DNA of 64,000 nt from Microvirga aerophila (GCF_003332305.1 NZ_QOIO01000013.1:1-64000), one strand, 5' to 3'. Shown: positions 29,913-40,445, numbered from the stretch's first letter. Translations and numbers: made by a program. The notes: generated by a model from the sequence alone, not told the origin.

Positions 29913-31085
29913 ATGGCGACAGACCAGCGCACATATCTCGATTACAACGCGACCTCGCCCTTGCGGCCCGAGGTTGCCGACGTGGTCGTGCGCGCGCTCC
30001 AGTTGTCAGGAAACCCTTCCTCGGTCCACAGCGAGGGGCGGGCCGCCCGGGCGGCGATCGAGGCGGCGCGCGAGAAAGTAGCCCGGCTGATCGGCTCGAA
30101 AACCAAGAACGTGATCCTCACGAGCGGCGGGACCGAAGCGAGCAATCTGGTGCTGAGCCCGTCCTTCCGCCGATTGGGCCAGCCCGGCGCGGACCGGCTC
30201 CTGATCGGTGCGACCGAGCACCCTTGCGGCCTGGACGGCCATCGATTCCCAGCAGACGCTGTGGAGCGCATTCCCGTCGGTGCGGATGGGGTCTTGGATC
30301 TTGCCTGGCTCAGAACTCGCCTGGAGCAGGCTGAAGGGCAGCGGTTTCTGGTGTCGGTTCAGCTGGCGAACAACGAGACCGGCGTCCTGCATCCTGTCGC
30401 CGAGGCAGCGCGCCTCGTCCACGAGCACGGCGGCCTCATCCACACGGATGCGGTCCAGGCCGCCGGCAAAGTTCCGGTCGATATGGCCGAGCTTGGGGTC
30501 GACGTGCTGACGATCTCGGCCCATAAGATCGGCGGGCCGAAGGGAATCGGCGCCGTTGCCCTGGCATCCGACCAGTTGGAAATCCCCGACCGGCTGATCC
30601 GAGGCGGTGGTCAAGAGAAGGGCTATCGGGCCGGCACGGAGAACGTGGCGGCCATCGCAGGCTTTGGGGCCGCGGCCGAGATCGCCCTGGCGAATCTAGC
30701 CGGAGAGGCGGCCCGGCTCGAGGCCCTCAGGGACGAAGCGCAGGCGCATCTGCGCCGCATCGCCCCTGATGCGGTGATCTTCTCGGGCGAAGCGGAGCGG
30801 TTGCCCAATACGCTTGCCTTTGCCATACCCGGCCTGAAGGCGGAGACGGCGCTGATCGCGTTCGATCTCCACGGAATTGCCCTGTCGTCTGGTTCGGCTT
30901 GCTCGTCCGGAAAGGTCAGGCGGTCGCATGTGCTCGACGCCATGGGGGTGGAACCCGCCCTCGCCGAGGGAGCCATGCGTTTAAGTTTGGGGTGGATGAC
31001 CACAAAAGAGGACGTGATCCGCTTTGCGGAAGCGTGCGAAAGAGTGGTCGGCACCCTATATAAGCGGAAGGCGAGTGCGGCTTAA
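29913..31085 (+). CDS. Cysteine desulfurase (IscS/NifS-like), first gene of the suf operon
   Basis: The 390-residue PLP enzyme removes sulfur from cysteine for cluster assembly. The N-terminus TYLDYNATSPLRPEV is typical of the group I IscS/NifS type. The PLP lysine is K205 in SAHKIGGPKGIGA. The persulfide cysteine is C330 in SSGSACSSGK, the short mobile loop of group I enzymes. GGTEASN and HTDAVQAAGK are cofactor-site motifs. In Hyphomicrobiales such a desulfurase stands before sufB, in addition to SufS further down. Sixty-nine bases separate it from sufB, and the Irr-type box lies upstream, so iron availability likely sets expression. Confidence 0.93.
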   Translation: MATDQRTYLDYNATSPLRPEVADVVVRALQLSGNPSSVHSEGRAARAAIEAAREKVARLIGSKTKNVILTSGGTEASNLVLSPSFRRLGQPGADRLLIGATEHPCGLDGHRFPADAVERIPVGADGVLDLAWLRTRLEQAEGQRFLVSVQLANNETGVLHPVAEAARLVHEHGGLIHTDAVQAAGKVPVDMAELGVDVLTISAHKIGGPKGIGAVALASDQLEIPDRLIRGGGQEKGYRAGTENVAAIAGFGAAAEIALANLAGEAARLEALRDEAQAHLRRIAPDAVIFSGEAERLPNTLAFAIPGLKAETALIAFDLHGIALSSGSACSSGKVRRSHVLDAMGVEPALAEGAMRLSLGWMTTKEDVIRFAEACERVVGTLYKRKASAA

Positions 31086-31154
31086 GCCGGCTACGCTCGA
31101 TTTTCCATGTCATCAACCCGCGGCCCTTGAAGCCGTGAGCGGTGGGAGAGACAG

Positions 31155-32627
<1,473 letters not shown>

Positions 32628-32641
32628 CAAACGGAACAAGA

Positions 32642-32721
32642 CGTGGATGCCCGGGACAAGCCCGGGCATGACGCCAAAGGCTCAGGGCCCGTCATGGCTG
32701 GACTTGTTCCGGTCATCCACG
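32642..32721. repeat. Pair of palindromic intergenic repeats between sufB and sufC
   Basis: The first unit (32642-32673) folds into a perfect 9-bp stem, ATGCCCGGG (32647-32655) with CCCGGGCAT (32661-32669), loop ACAAG. The second unit (about 32690-32721) is a diverged copy in inverted orientation, ending GTCATCCACG. The same element recurs before sufS, after the outer-membrane protein gene and, as a related palindrome, before nuoE. Confidence 0.75.
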
Positions 32722-32742
32722 CCTAACAAACGGAATTCAGTC

Positions 32743-33495
32743 ATGCTCGAAATCAAAAACCTCGTGGTCCAGATCGAGGACAAGCGCATTCTCAACGGCC
32801 TCAACCTCACCGTTAACAACGGCGAGGTCGCAGCCATCATGGGACCCAACGGATCGGGCAAGTCGACCCTGTCCTACGTGATCGCCGGCAAGGAGGATTA
32901 TGAGGTCCTCGACGGCGAGATCCTGCTGGACGGCGAGAACGTGCTCGAAATGGGACCGGACGAGCGCGCAGTTGCGGGCGTCTTCCTGGCGTTCCAGTAT
33001 CCGCTGGAAATCCCCGGCGTCGCGTCCATGACCTTCCTCAAGGCGGCTCTCAACGCACACCGCCGGGCGCGGGGCGAGGGCGAGCTGACCACGCCGGATT
33101 TCATCAAGCGCGTGAATGCGACCGCCACCCAGCTAGAAATCCCTAAGGACATGCTCAAGCGCGCCCTCAACGTCGGATTCTCCGGCGGTGAGAAGAAGCG
33201 CATGGAGATCCTGCAGATGGCGCTGCTCGAGCCGTCCTTCTGCATCCTGGACGAGACGGATTCCGGCCTCGACATCGACGCCCTGCGCATTGTGTCCGAA
33301 GGCGTGAATGCGCTTCGTTCGCCGGATCGATCCTTCCTGGTCATCACCCACTACCAGCGCCTGCTGAACTACATCGTGCCGGACTCGGTCCACGTCATGT
33401 CGGCGGGCCGCATCGTGAAGTCGGGTGGCAAGGAGCTGGCTATCGAGCTCGAGGCGAACGGCTACGCCGATTACCGGGAAAGCGAGGCCGCCTGA
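32743..33495 (+). CDS. sufC: Fe-S cluster assembly ATPase SufC
   Basis: The 250-residue ABC-type ATPase energises SufBCD. Walker [10 protein letters not shown] is at residues 34-42, the Q-loop in [11 protein letters not shown], the ABC signature [12 protein letters not shown] near residue 150 and Walker [12 protein letters not shown] after it, with the H-loop in [18 protein letters not shown] and DETDSGLD are the specific SufC forms. I chose the ATG at 32743, because the in-frame sequence upstream is the intergenic repeat. The stop is one base before the sufD start. Confidence 0.97.
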   Translation: MLEIKNLVVQIEDKRILNGLNLTVNNGEVAAIMGPNGSGKSTLSYVIAGKEDYEVLDGEILLDGENVLEMGPDERAVAGVFLAFQYPLEIPGVASMTFLKAALNAHRRARGEGELTTPDFIKRVNATATQLEIPKDMLKRALNVGFSGGEKKRMEILQMALLEPSFCILDETDSGLDIDALRIVSEGVNALRSPDRSFLVITHYQRLLNYIVPDSVHVMSAGRIVKSGGKELAIELEANGYADYRESEAA

Positions 33496-33496
33496 T

Positions 33497-34810
33497 ATGG
33501 CCGAAATCAAGCTGATGAAGACGCCGGCCGAGACCGGGCTGGCGCAAGCCTACGAGACGGTGAAAACGACGCTTCCAGGCGACGCCCAGTCGCGTGCCCA
33601 GGCGTTCGAGCTCTTCACCAAGAACGGATTGCCCCACCGCCGCGTGGAGGAGTTCAAGTACACGGACCTGCGGGCCCTCATGCGCGAGGCCGCGCCTTTC
33701 GCGGGCACGCCGTCGGCCGACGAGGCCAAGGCTGCGTTGCAGGACACGAAGGCCCTTTCCGGCGTGAAGGCAATTCAGGTGCCGTTCGTCAATGGCCATT
33801 TCGTGCGCGACGCGGTTGATCTCGGCGGGCTTCCCGAAGGCGTTGAGATTGTCCCGCTGGCCGAAGCCCTGGCCTCGGGCCATGAGTGGCTTGCCAAGCT
33901 GAGCCCTGTGTCCTGGGCCAATCAGAACCCGGTCTATCAGCTCAACACCACCTTCATGGCCGATGGGGTGATGCTGCGGATTTCCGGCGAGGTTGACACA
34001 CTGATCCACCTGCGTTTCGTCACGGCCAGCGCCTCGGCGGTCGCGACCGCGACCCGGGTGCTCGTGCTCGTGGAGGATGGCGCTTCCGTCACGCTTCTCG
34101 AAAGCCACGAGAGCACCGACGGGGCCAACCACCAGCCGAACGACGTGGTGGAGATGATTGCCGGCGATCGAACGAACGTTCGCCATGTGCGGCTGAACGC
34201 CGAGGGCGACAAGGCTCTTGCGCTCTCGACCTTGGCGCTCAAGGTCGGCGCCGAGGCGGAGTTCTTCAGTCTCAACGTGGTGGCAGGCGCCGCCACCTCG
34301 CGTCACCAGGTGTTCGGCGTTCTCAATGGCGAGAACACCAAGGTCCGGATCAACGGTACGACCATGCTCAAGGGCGGTCAGCATGCGGATTCGACCCTCG
34401 TGGTCGAGCATGCGGCTCCCCATTGCGAGAGCCGCGAGCTGTTCAAGACCGTGATCGACGGGGAAGCCACTGGCGTGTTCCAGGGCAAGATCATCGTTCC
34501 GCACCATGCGCAGAAGACCGATGGCCGCATGATGTCGGCGGCGCTTCTGTTGTCCGATGGCGGCACGATGAACAACAAGCCGGAACTCGAGATCTTCGCG
34601 GACGACGTCCAGTGCGCCCACGGGGCGACCTGCGGCCAGCTCGACGAGGACCTCATGTTCTATCTCATGGCCCGCGGCCTTCCGAAGAAGGAAGCCGAGA
34701 GCCTGATGGTCCAGGCGTTCCTGGGCGAGGCGATCGAGTTCGTCGACAACCAGGATGTGCACGACGCGCTCGTGAATGTGCTGGAGGGTTGGCTGAGGGC
34801 GCGAGCCTAA
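33497..34810 (+). CDS. sufD: Fe-S cluster assembly protein SufD
   Basis: The 437-residue partner of SufB forms the SufBC2D complex and helps iron entry. The N-terminal helical part contains GLPHRRVEEFKYTDLRALMR, the usual SufD entry motif. The beta-helix follows, and the C-terminal part shows FQGKIIVPHHAQKTDGRM, NKPELEIFADDVQCAHGATC with the conserved Cys and His, and FYLMARGLPKKEAESLM. The start ATG at 33497 lies one base after the sufC stop, so translation is coupled. The longer frame from 33425 overlaps sufC and is not needed. Confidence 0.97.
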   Translation: MAEIKLMKTPAETGLAQAYETVKTTLPGDAQSRAQAFELFTKNGLPHRRVEEFKYTDLRALMREAAPFAGTPSADEAKAALQDTKALSGVKAIQVPFVNGHFVRDAVDLGGLPEGVEIVPLAEALASGHEWLAKLSPVSWANQNPVYQLNTTFMADGVMLRISGEVDTLIHLRFVTASASAVATATRVLVLVEDGASVTLLESHESTDGANHQPNDVVEMIAGDRTNVRHVRLNAEGDKALALSTLALKVGAEAEFFSLNVVAGAATSRHQVFGVLNGENTKVRINGTTMLKGGQHADSTLVVEHAAPHCESRELFKTVIDGEATGVFQGKIIVPHHAQKTDGRMMSAALLLSDGGTMNNKPELEIFADDVQCAHGATCGQLDEDLMFYLMARGLPKKEAESLMVQAFLGEAIEFVDNQDVHDALVNVLEGWLRARA

Positions 34811-34819
34811 ATCGAACGC

Positions 34820-34849
34820 CGTCATGCCTGGCACAAGCCAGGCATGACG
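34820..34849. repeat. Palindromic intergenic repeat between sufD and sufS
   Basis: CGTCATGCCTGGC (34820-34832) and GCCAGGCATGACG (34837-34849) form a perfect 13-bp stem with the loop ACAA. It is the most perfect copy of the repeat family seen between sufB and sufC, and it ends 20 bases before the sufS start. Confidence 0.85.
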
Positions 34850-34869
34850 AGAGAGAAACGGTTCAGATC

Positions 34870-36105
34870 ATGAACGCACCGTTCACAGCTTATGACGTCG
34901 AAGCCGTCCGGAGGGACTTTCCACTCCTGGCGCAACAGGTTTATGGCAAGCCGCTGGTCTATCTCGACAACGCGGCCTCGGCCCAGAAGCCCCAGGCCGT
35001 GATCGACGCCATGGTGAAGACCATGGAAACCGGCTACGCGAACGTTCATCGCGGCCTGCATTTCATGGCCAACGCCGCGACGGAGACGTTCGAAAACGCG
35101 CGCGAGACCGTGCGCGCCTTCCTGAATGCGGAATCCGTCAACGAGATCATCTTCACCAAATCGGCCACCGAGGCCTACAATCTCGTGGCGGATTCCTTCG
35201 GCCGCATGGAGATCGGGGAGGGGGACGAGATCATCCTCTCGATCATGGAGCATCACTCCAACATCGTGCCCTGGCACTTCCTGCGCGAGCGGAAAGGGGC
35301 CGTGATCAAGTGGGCTCCCGTCGACGACGAGGGCAATTTCCTCATCGACGAGTTCGAAAAGCTGCTCTCGCCGCGCACGAAGATCGTGGCCATCACGCAC
35401 ATGTCCAACGTGCTGGGCACCGTGACGCCCATCAAGGACATCATCCGCATCGCCCATGCCCATGGGGTGCCGGTGCTGGTGGATGGGGCTCAGGGAGCAG
35501 TCCATCTCGACGTGGATGTGCGCGACCTCGAAGCGGATTTCTACGTGCTCACGGGCCACAAGGTCTACGGGCCAACCGGGATCGGCGTCCTGTACGGCAA
35601 GCGCGAGTGGCTTGAGAAGATGCCCCCCTACCAGGGCGGCGGCGAGATGATCGGCGAGGTCCGCCGGGACACGATCACGTACAACGATCCCCCGCACCGG
35701 TTCGAGGCCGGCACTCCGGCAATCATCGAATCCGCCGGTCTCGACGCGGCCCTTCGTTATATGATGATGCTCGGCCGGCAGAACATCCAGGCGCACGAGG
35801 CCGCCTTGTCCGCCTATGCCCATGAACGGCTCGGGGCCATGAACTCCCTGCGGATCATCGGCCGGGCCAAGGGCAAGGGCGCCATCATCGCCTTCGAGAT
35901 GAAGGGGGCCCACGCCCACGACGTGGCGACGATCATCGACCGCCAGGGTGTGGCGGTGCGGGCCGGAACCCATTGCGCCATGCCGCTCCTGGAGCGCTTC
36001 GGCGCGACCTCGACCTGCCGGGCGTCGTTCGGCCTCTATAACACCATGGAAGAAGTGGATAAACTCGCCGACGCCTTGCAGAAGGCCGAAGCCTTGTTCG
36101 CCTGA
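34870..36105 (+). CDS. sufS: Cysteine desulfurase SufS
   Basis: The 411-residue group II cysteine desulfurase delivers sulfur to SufBCD, usually through SufE or SufU. The N-terminal RRDFPLLAQQVYGKPLVYLDNAASAQKP, here cited only in part as VYLDNAASAQKP, is typical. K231 in LTGHKVYGPTGIG binds PLP. The persulfide cysteine is C369 in RAGTHCAMPLLERFG, in the short loop of group II enzymes. SIMEHHSNIVPW and VDGAQGAVHLDVDV are cofactor-site motifs. The gene lies 59 bases after sufD and 12 bases before sufT. Confidence 0.96.
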   Translation: MNAPFTAYDVEAVRRDFPLLAQQVYGKPLVYLDNAASAQKPQAVIDAMVKTMETGYANVHRGLHFMANAATETFENARETVRAFLNAESVNEIIFTKSATEAYNLVADSFGRMEIGEGDEIILSIMEHHSNIVPWHFLRERKGAVIKWAPVDDEGNFLIDEFEKLLSPRTKIVAITHMSNVLGTVTPIKDIIRIAHAHGVPVLVDGAQGAVHLDVDVRDLEADFYVLTGHKVYGPTGIGVLYGKREWLEKMPPYQGGGEMIGEVRRDTITYNDPPHRFEAGTPAIIESAGLDAALRYMMMLGRQNIQAHEAALSAYAHERLGAMNSLRIIGRAKGKGAIIAFEMKGAHAHDVATIIDRQGVAVRAGTHCAMPLLERFGATSTCRASFGLYNTMEEVDKLADALQKAEALFA

Positions 36106-36117
36106 GGAAAAAGACCT

Positions 36118-36501
36118 GTGAACGCAGCAAACCCCATCAACGAAGCGCCCAACGCGCCTCAGGTCTCACCGAGCTCCGGGATCCCACCGGAAGAGCTCGA
36201 CCGGATGACCGACGACATCGTCGCGGCCCTGAAGACCGTCTACGACCCGGAAATTCCGTCCGACATCTACGAACTCGGGCTGATCTACCGGGTGGATATC
36301 GACGACGATCGCAACGTCGAGATCGACATGACCCTGACCGCCCCAGGCTGTCCGGTGGCGGGCGAGATGCCCGGCTGGGTCGAGAACGCCGTTGCGGCGG
36401 TCCAGGGCGTCCAGAGCGTCAAGGTCAACATGGTGTTCGATCCACCGTGGGATCAAAGCCGCATGTCCGACGAGGCCAGGGTCGCGCTCGATATGTGGTA
36501 A
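36118..36501 (+). CDS. sufT: SufT, DUF59/MIP18-family Fe-S assembly factor
   Basis: The 127-residue protein begins at a GTG (36118-36120) preceded by GAGGAAA. After a polar N-terminal tail, the DUF59 core has VYDPEIPSDIYELGLIYRVD and LTAPGCPVAGEMPGWVENA, with the single conserved cysteine in the TAPGCP motif. The end DPPWDQSRMSDEARVALDMW is typical of SufT. These proteins help deliver clusters to target enzymes such as aconitase and lipoate synthase. It lies 12 bases after sufS in the same operon. Confidence 0.94.
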   Translation: MNAANPINEAPNAPQVSPSSGIPPEELDRMTDDIVAALKTVYDPEIPSDIYELGLIYRVDIDDDRNVEIDMTLTAPGCPVAGEMPGWVENAVAAVQGVQSVKVNMVFDPPWDQSRMSDEARVALDMW

Positions 36502-36548
36502 GCTTGTCGGGTCAGAGAGGCACCCCTTGGGATGTCAGGAGGCCCGAT

Positions 36549-37778
36549 ATGACCAGTCAGGGTTCTGAAGCGCATCATACCCGCTGCTGCATCGTTGGCG
36601 GCGGCCCCGCTGGGATGATGCTGGGTTATCTCCTCGCCCGTGCTGGCGTGGAGGTCGTGGTGCTCGAAAAGCACGCCGATTTCCTGCGTGATTTCCGGGG
36701 CGACACGATCCATCCATCGACCCTCGAGGTCATGTACGAGCTTGGGCTCCTGGACGAGTTCTTACGCCGTCCCCATGAGAGGATCGAGCGGGTCAGCGTC
36801 GATGTGGGGGGCGTGCCGCTCCAGGTGGCGGATCTCACGCACCTGCCGACCCATTGCAAGTTCATCGCCCTGATGCCGCAATGGGATTTCCTGGACTTCC
36901 TGGCTGATCACGCAACGCCTTATCCGAACTTCCACCTGATGATGCAGGCCGAAGCCGTAGACCTCATCCAGGCCGACGGGCGGGTAACGGGCGTGCGGGT
37001 GAAGACCCCGCAGGGGATGCTGGACGTCAATGCCGACCTCGTGGTCGGCGCCGATGGCCGCCGGTCGATCATCCGCGAAAAGGCGGGACTGACGGTCATG
37101 GACATTGGCGCGCCCATGGATGTCCTGTGGATGCGGATCTCGCGTGTCCCGACCGATCCGGGTCAGTTGCAGGGACGTATCGCTCCCGGCCAGCTGCTGG
37201 CTCTCATCGATCGGAATACGTATTGGCAATGCGCCTATGTCATCGCCAAGGGCTCCTTCGACCAGATCCGCCAGAAGGGCCTCGATGCTTTGCGCGGCGC
37301 CATCGCCAAGCTAGCCCCGTATATCGCCGATCGAGTCGACGAGCTGCGAAGCTGGGATGACGTCAAGCTGCTGACAGTCGCGGCTGACCGGCTCCAGCAA
37401 TGGTCGAAGCCCGGTCTCCTGTGCATCGGCGACGCCGCACATGCCATGTCGCCCATCGGCGGCATCGGAATCAATCTGGCCATCCAGGATGCGGTTGCGG
37501 CGGCGAACATCCTCGGGCCGGTGCTCAAGCAAGGGCCGGCGGATGAGGCTCAGCTGGCCCTGGTTCAGAAGCGGCGGGAGACGCCCACGCGGTTGACACA
37601 GAGGCTACAGGTGCTGATCCAGAACCGGATGATCCGAGGCGTTTTGGGAAGCCAGGGATCAATCGCAGCGCCTTGGTTCGTGCGGCTGTTCTTCAGCTGG
37701 CCGTTCTCCCGACGCCTCCCGGCTCGGGTCATCGGGATGGGATTCAGGCCCGAGCACGTGCACCTGCCTGCCTCATGA
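36549..37778 (+). CDS. FAD-dependent monooxygenase-type flavoprotein
   Basis: The 409-residue protein belongs to the PHBH-type aromatic hydroxylase/UbiH superfamily. The dinucleotide motif is CCIVGGGPAGMMLGYLLARAG near residue 13, the second FAD motif is VVGADGRRSIIR near residue 165, and the GD motif reads LCIGDAAHAMSPIGGIGINL near residue 300. All three match hydroxylases that use NAD(P)H and FAD. The substrate is not evident. It starts 47 bases after sufT on the same strand, so it may be cotranscribed with the suf genes, and it overlaps the convergent antiporter gene by six bases. A role in iron-sulfur assembly is possible but unsupported by sequence. Confidence 0.85.
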   Translation: MTSQGSEAHHTRCCIVGGGPAGMMLGYLLARAGVEVVVLEKHADFLRDFRGDTIHPSTLEVMYELGLLDEFLRRPHERIERVSVDVGGVPLQVADLTHLPTHCKFIALMPQWDFLDFLADHATPYPNFHLMMQAEAVDLIQADGRVTGVRVKTPQGMLDVNADLVVGADGRRSIIREKAGLTVMDIGAPMDVLWMRISRVPTDPGQLQGRIAPGQLLALIDRNTYWQCAYVIAKGSFDQIRQKGLDALRGAIAKLAPYIADRVDELRSWDDVKLLTVAADRLQQWSKPGLLCIGDAAHAMSPIGGIGINLAIQDAVAAANILGPVLKQGPADEAQLALVQKRRETPTRLTQRLQVLIQNRMIRGVLGSQGSIAAPWFVRLFFSWPFSRRLPARVIGMGFRPEHVHLPAS

Positions 37779-39506
37779 GGCAGCTGAGGTTATCCCAGGC
37801 TCGCCGAGGCTGGGACCTTCGTTTCGCGGCTCGACAGGAACGGTTGCCGGGATGCCCGACACCATCGCCCGGGCGATTTCCTGCTCACCCAGAACGACGC
37901 TGGATGCGCCGTACTTGGCAAGATGCTGTTTTTCGGCGTCCGAATGGGCGCGTGCAATGATCGGCAGGGATGGGTGGAGGCCTCGCGCCTGTTCCACCAC
38001 CTGACTGCTCTCGAACGCGTCCGGGATGGCCACGAGGAGGCAACGCGCCGCCCCGATATTGGCCGCGGCCGCCACCTCGGGGTCGGCCGCGTTCCCGCTG
38101 ATGACCGGAACGCCCTCTCGCTGCAGATCCGGTATCTTGTCCTCATTGCTTTCGATCACGATGAACGGCGTGTTCGTCGCCTGCAGCTTGGCGCTGATAA
38201 ACGTCCCGACCCGGCCGTAGCCCACGAGCACAACGTGGTCCGTCAGGGACGTCACGGGAATTGGTTCGCGGAAGGGCGGAGCGGCCTGCGCCTCGGCGCC
38301 TGCCTGTACGGCCTTGGCTGCGTCGCGTTTGACGAACCATCTGTCCAGTAGGGTGAACAGGAACGGATTGACCAGGATCGATAGGATGGCCCCGGCCAGA
38401 ACGAGGTCGCGCCCCCGCTCCGGAAGAATCTGAAGGTCCACCCCGAGTCCGGCGAGGATGAAGGAGAATTCGCCGATCTGGGCGAGGCTTGCGGCGATGG
38501 TCAGGGCCGTCGATTGCTGATGGCCGAAAAGGCGCACGATCACGAGCGCCGCCAGGGATTTACCGACGACGATGATCAGGAACGTCGCCATGACCGGACC
38601 GAAATCGCGGATAATAATCGTCGGGTCGAACAGCATGCCCACCGAGACGAAGAACAGAACCGCGAAGGCGTCCCGGAGCGGAAGGGATTCGGAGGCGGCT
38701 TGATGGCTGAGCTCGGATTCGCTCAGCACCATTCCGGCAAAGAAGGCTCCTAGGGCGAAGGACACCCCGAACAGCTCCGCGGCCCCGAACGCCACCCCGA
38801 GGGCGATCGCCAGCACCGACAGGCGGAACAGCTCACGGGATCCGGTATGGGCAACGTAATGGAGGATCCAGGGAATCAGCCTCCGGCCGACGATCAGCAT
38901 GATCGCCACGAACGCCGCCACCTTGCCCAGCGTCAGCGCCAGGGATAGCCAGATCGACGAGGTATCGGCGGTCTCGTTCGTCAAAGCGTTGGCGATGGCG
39001 GGAAGGAGGACGAGGGTCAGCACCATGGCTAGATCCTCGACAATGAGCCAACCTACCGCGATATGGCCGCGCTCCGTCTCCACGAGACGACGCTCCTGGA
39101 GGGCGCGCAGCAGGACCACGGTACTGGCGACCGAAAGGGCCAAGCCGAAGACGACGCCCGCCCCCATGGACCAGCCCAGCCACCAGGCCAGGAGCATGCC
39201 CAGCAGGGTCGCGCTGGCGATCTGGACGACCGCTCCCGGAATCGCGATGGCCCGGACCGACAGCAGGTCCTTCAGGGAAAAATGCAGCCCAACTCCGAAC
39301 ATGAGCAGAATGACGCCGATCTCGGCAAGCTGGTTGGCGAGGCCCTGGTCGGCCACATAGCCGGGCGTGAAGGGGCCCACCAGAACGCCTGCGAGCAGGT
39401 AGCCGACGAGGGGGGAGATGCGGAGTCGATGCGCCAAGGCGCCAAGAGCGAATGCCAGTACGAGGCCGACAACGATGGTTGATATCAGCGGCGTATGATG
39501 CGGCAT
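37773..39506 (-). CDS. Kef/YbaL-type monovalent cation:proton antiporter (CPA2) with RCK_N domain
   Basis: The 577-residue inner-membrane protein has about twelve hydrophobic segments in residues 5-390, beginning LISTIVVGLVLAFALGALA and including GYLLAGVLVGPFTPGY, characteristic of the CPA2 family. A cytoplasmic RCK_N nucleotide-binding domain follows from about residue 415, with the Rossmann motif VVLVGYGRVGTFI and IESNEDKIPDLQREG. That gate binds NAD(H) in relatives, so transport of K+ or Na+ against protons may be redox-controlled. The C-terminal RCK_C domain of some members is absent. It is read against its neighbours and splits the suf cluster from sufA. Confidence 0.9.
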   Translation of the reverse strand: MPHHTPLISTIVVGLVLAFALGALAHRLRISPLVGYLLAGVLVGPFTPGYVADQGLANQLAEIGVILLMFGVGLHFSLKDLLSVRAIAIPGAVVQIASATLLGMLLAWWLGWSMGAGVVFGLALSVASTVVLLRALQERRLVETERGHIAVGWLIVEDLAMVLTLVLLPAIANALTNETADTSSIWLSLALTLGKVAAFVAIMLIVGRRLIPWILHYVAHTGSRELFRLSVLAIALGVAFGAAELFGVSFALGAFFAGMVLSESELSHQAASESLPLRDAFAVLFFVSVGMLFDPTIIIRDFGPVMATFLIIVVGKSLAALVIVRLFGHQQSTALTIAASLAQIGEFSFILAGLGVDLQILPERGRDLVLAGAILSILVNPFLFTLLDRWFVKRDAAKAVQAGAEAQAAPPFREPIPVTSLTDHVVLVGYGRVGTFISAKLQATNTPFIVIESNEDKIPDLQREGVPVISGNAADPEVAAAANIGAARCLLVAIPDAFESSQVVEQARGLHPSLPIIARAHSDAEKQHLAKYGASSVVLGEQEIARAMVSGIPATVPVEPRNEGPSLGEPGITSAAS

Positions 39507-39683
39507 CTGCTCTCCTTTGCAGTTCGGGGGGCAGCCCCTTAGATTGGAAAAAAGCCAGCCCCGTCAACCGAATCAAGGTTGCAATGTTCAGATAATCTCG
39601 ACGTTTGGCGACGCATCTCCTATCTTAGGGACAACGCACTCGTTCTGCCCGGGCCTTGAACCCGGCCGTCAGGAGAGAATTTT

Positions 39684-40064
39684 ATGGCACTACCAGGTTT
39701 CAAGGTCGTGAGCTTGACCGACGCGGCGGCCAACCGTGTGAAAGACATCATGGCCAAGGCCGACCAGCCCATCGTGGGCGTGCGCGTCGGCGTGAAGAAC
39801 GGCGGCTGCGCCGGCATGTCCTACACGATGGAATACGCGACGAGCATCTCGCCCCTCGACGAAGTGATCGAGGACAAGGGCGTGACGGTCCTCATCGACC
39901 CCAAGGCCGTGCTGTTCCTGCTCGGGACCGAGATGGACTTTCAGACCACAAAGATGTCCTCGCAGTTCGTGTTCAACAACCCGAACCAGACATCGGCCTG
40001 CGGCTGCGGCGAGTCGGTGGCGATCACGCCGGCCACGCCACCGGCGCTTCAATCCGCGCAGTAA
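39684..40064 (+). CDS. sufA: A-type Fe-S carrier SufA/IscA
   Basis: The 126-residue carrier accepts clusters from SufBCD and passes them to apo-proteins. The three conserved cysteines are C42 in GGCAGMSY and C106 and C108 in SACGCGES. LTDAAANRVKDIM at the start and MDFQTTKMSSQFVFNNPNQ before the final pair are standard for the family. It lies 3.2 kb after sufT with two unrelated genes between. It starts 24 bases after AGGAGA and is three bases upstream of the TfoX N-domain gene. Confidence 0.95.
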   Translation: MALPGFKVVSLTDAAANRVKDIMAKADQPIVGVRVGVKNGGCAGMSYTMEYATSISPLDEVIEDKGVTVLIDPKAVLFLLGTEMDFQTTKMSSQFVFNNPNQTSACGCGESVAITPATPPALQSAQ

Positions 40065-40067
40065 GGC

Positions 40068-40409
40068 ATGGATGCGGAGGTCATCTCCGAGGTCTTCCGC
40101 GCCTTCGGGCCTGTCCGCATCCGCAGGATGTTCGGCGGGAAGGGAATCTACTGGGGCGACCTCATGTTCGCCCTGGAGGCCGGGGACGAGCTTTATCTCA
40201 AAGCCGACCAACAGTCCGAGGCGCTTTTTCGGAGCCTCGGGTCGCGGCCCTTCGTCTATGCCGGACGGGACGGCCGAACTGCGACGATGAGCTATTGGCT
40301 CATGCCGGAATCGGCTCTCGACGATCCCGACGAGGCGGCGGAGCTGGCCGGGCATGCCCTCGACGCGGCTCGCCGCGCAAAGGCTGCGGCGGGCAGGAGG
40401 GCCCGTTAA
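40068..40409 (+). CDS. TfoX/Sxy N-terminal domain protein
   Basis: The 113-residue protein matches the N-terminal domain of TfoX/Sxy: FRAFGPVRIRRMFGGKGIYWGDLMFAL near the start (motif MFGGKGIY), LYLKADQQSEALFRSLGSRPF in the middle, and MSYWLMPESALDDPDE at the end of the fold. The C-terminal TfoX domain of the competence regulator is absent, as is common in alphaproteobacteria, where the role is unknown. It begins three bases after the sufA stop, so translation is probably coupled. The tail is Ala/Arg-rich. Confidence 0.85.
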   Translation: MDAEVISEVFRAFGPVRIRRMFGGKGIYWGDLMFALEAGDELYLKADQQSEALFRSLGSRPFVYAGRDGRTATMSYWLMPESALDDPDEAAELAGHALDAARRAKAAAGRRAR

Positions 40410-40445
40410 GCCTCTCCTGGATTTTCGCCGCGGCGGTCGCTCGGC

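Noticed and set aside
32642-34849. A CRISPR array from the repeated hairpins around the suf genes
   Set aside because: The units are few, inverted or diverged, lie in separate intergenic gaps and have no regular spacers; no cas genes are present.
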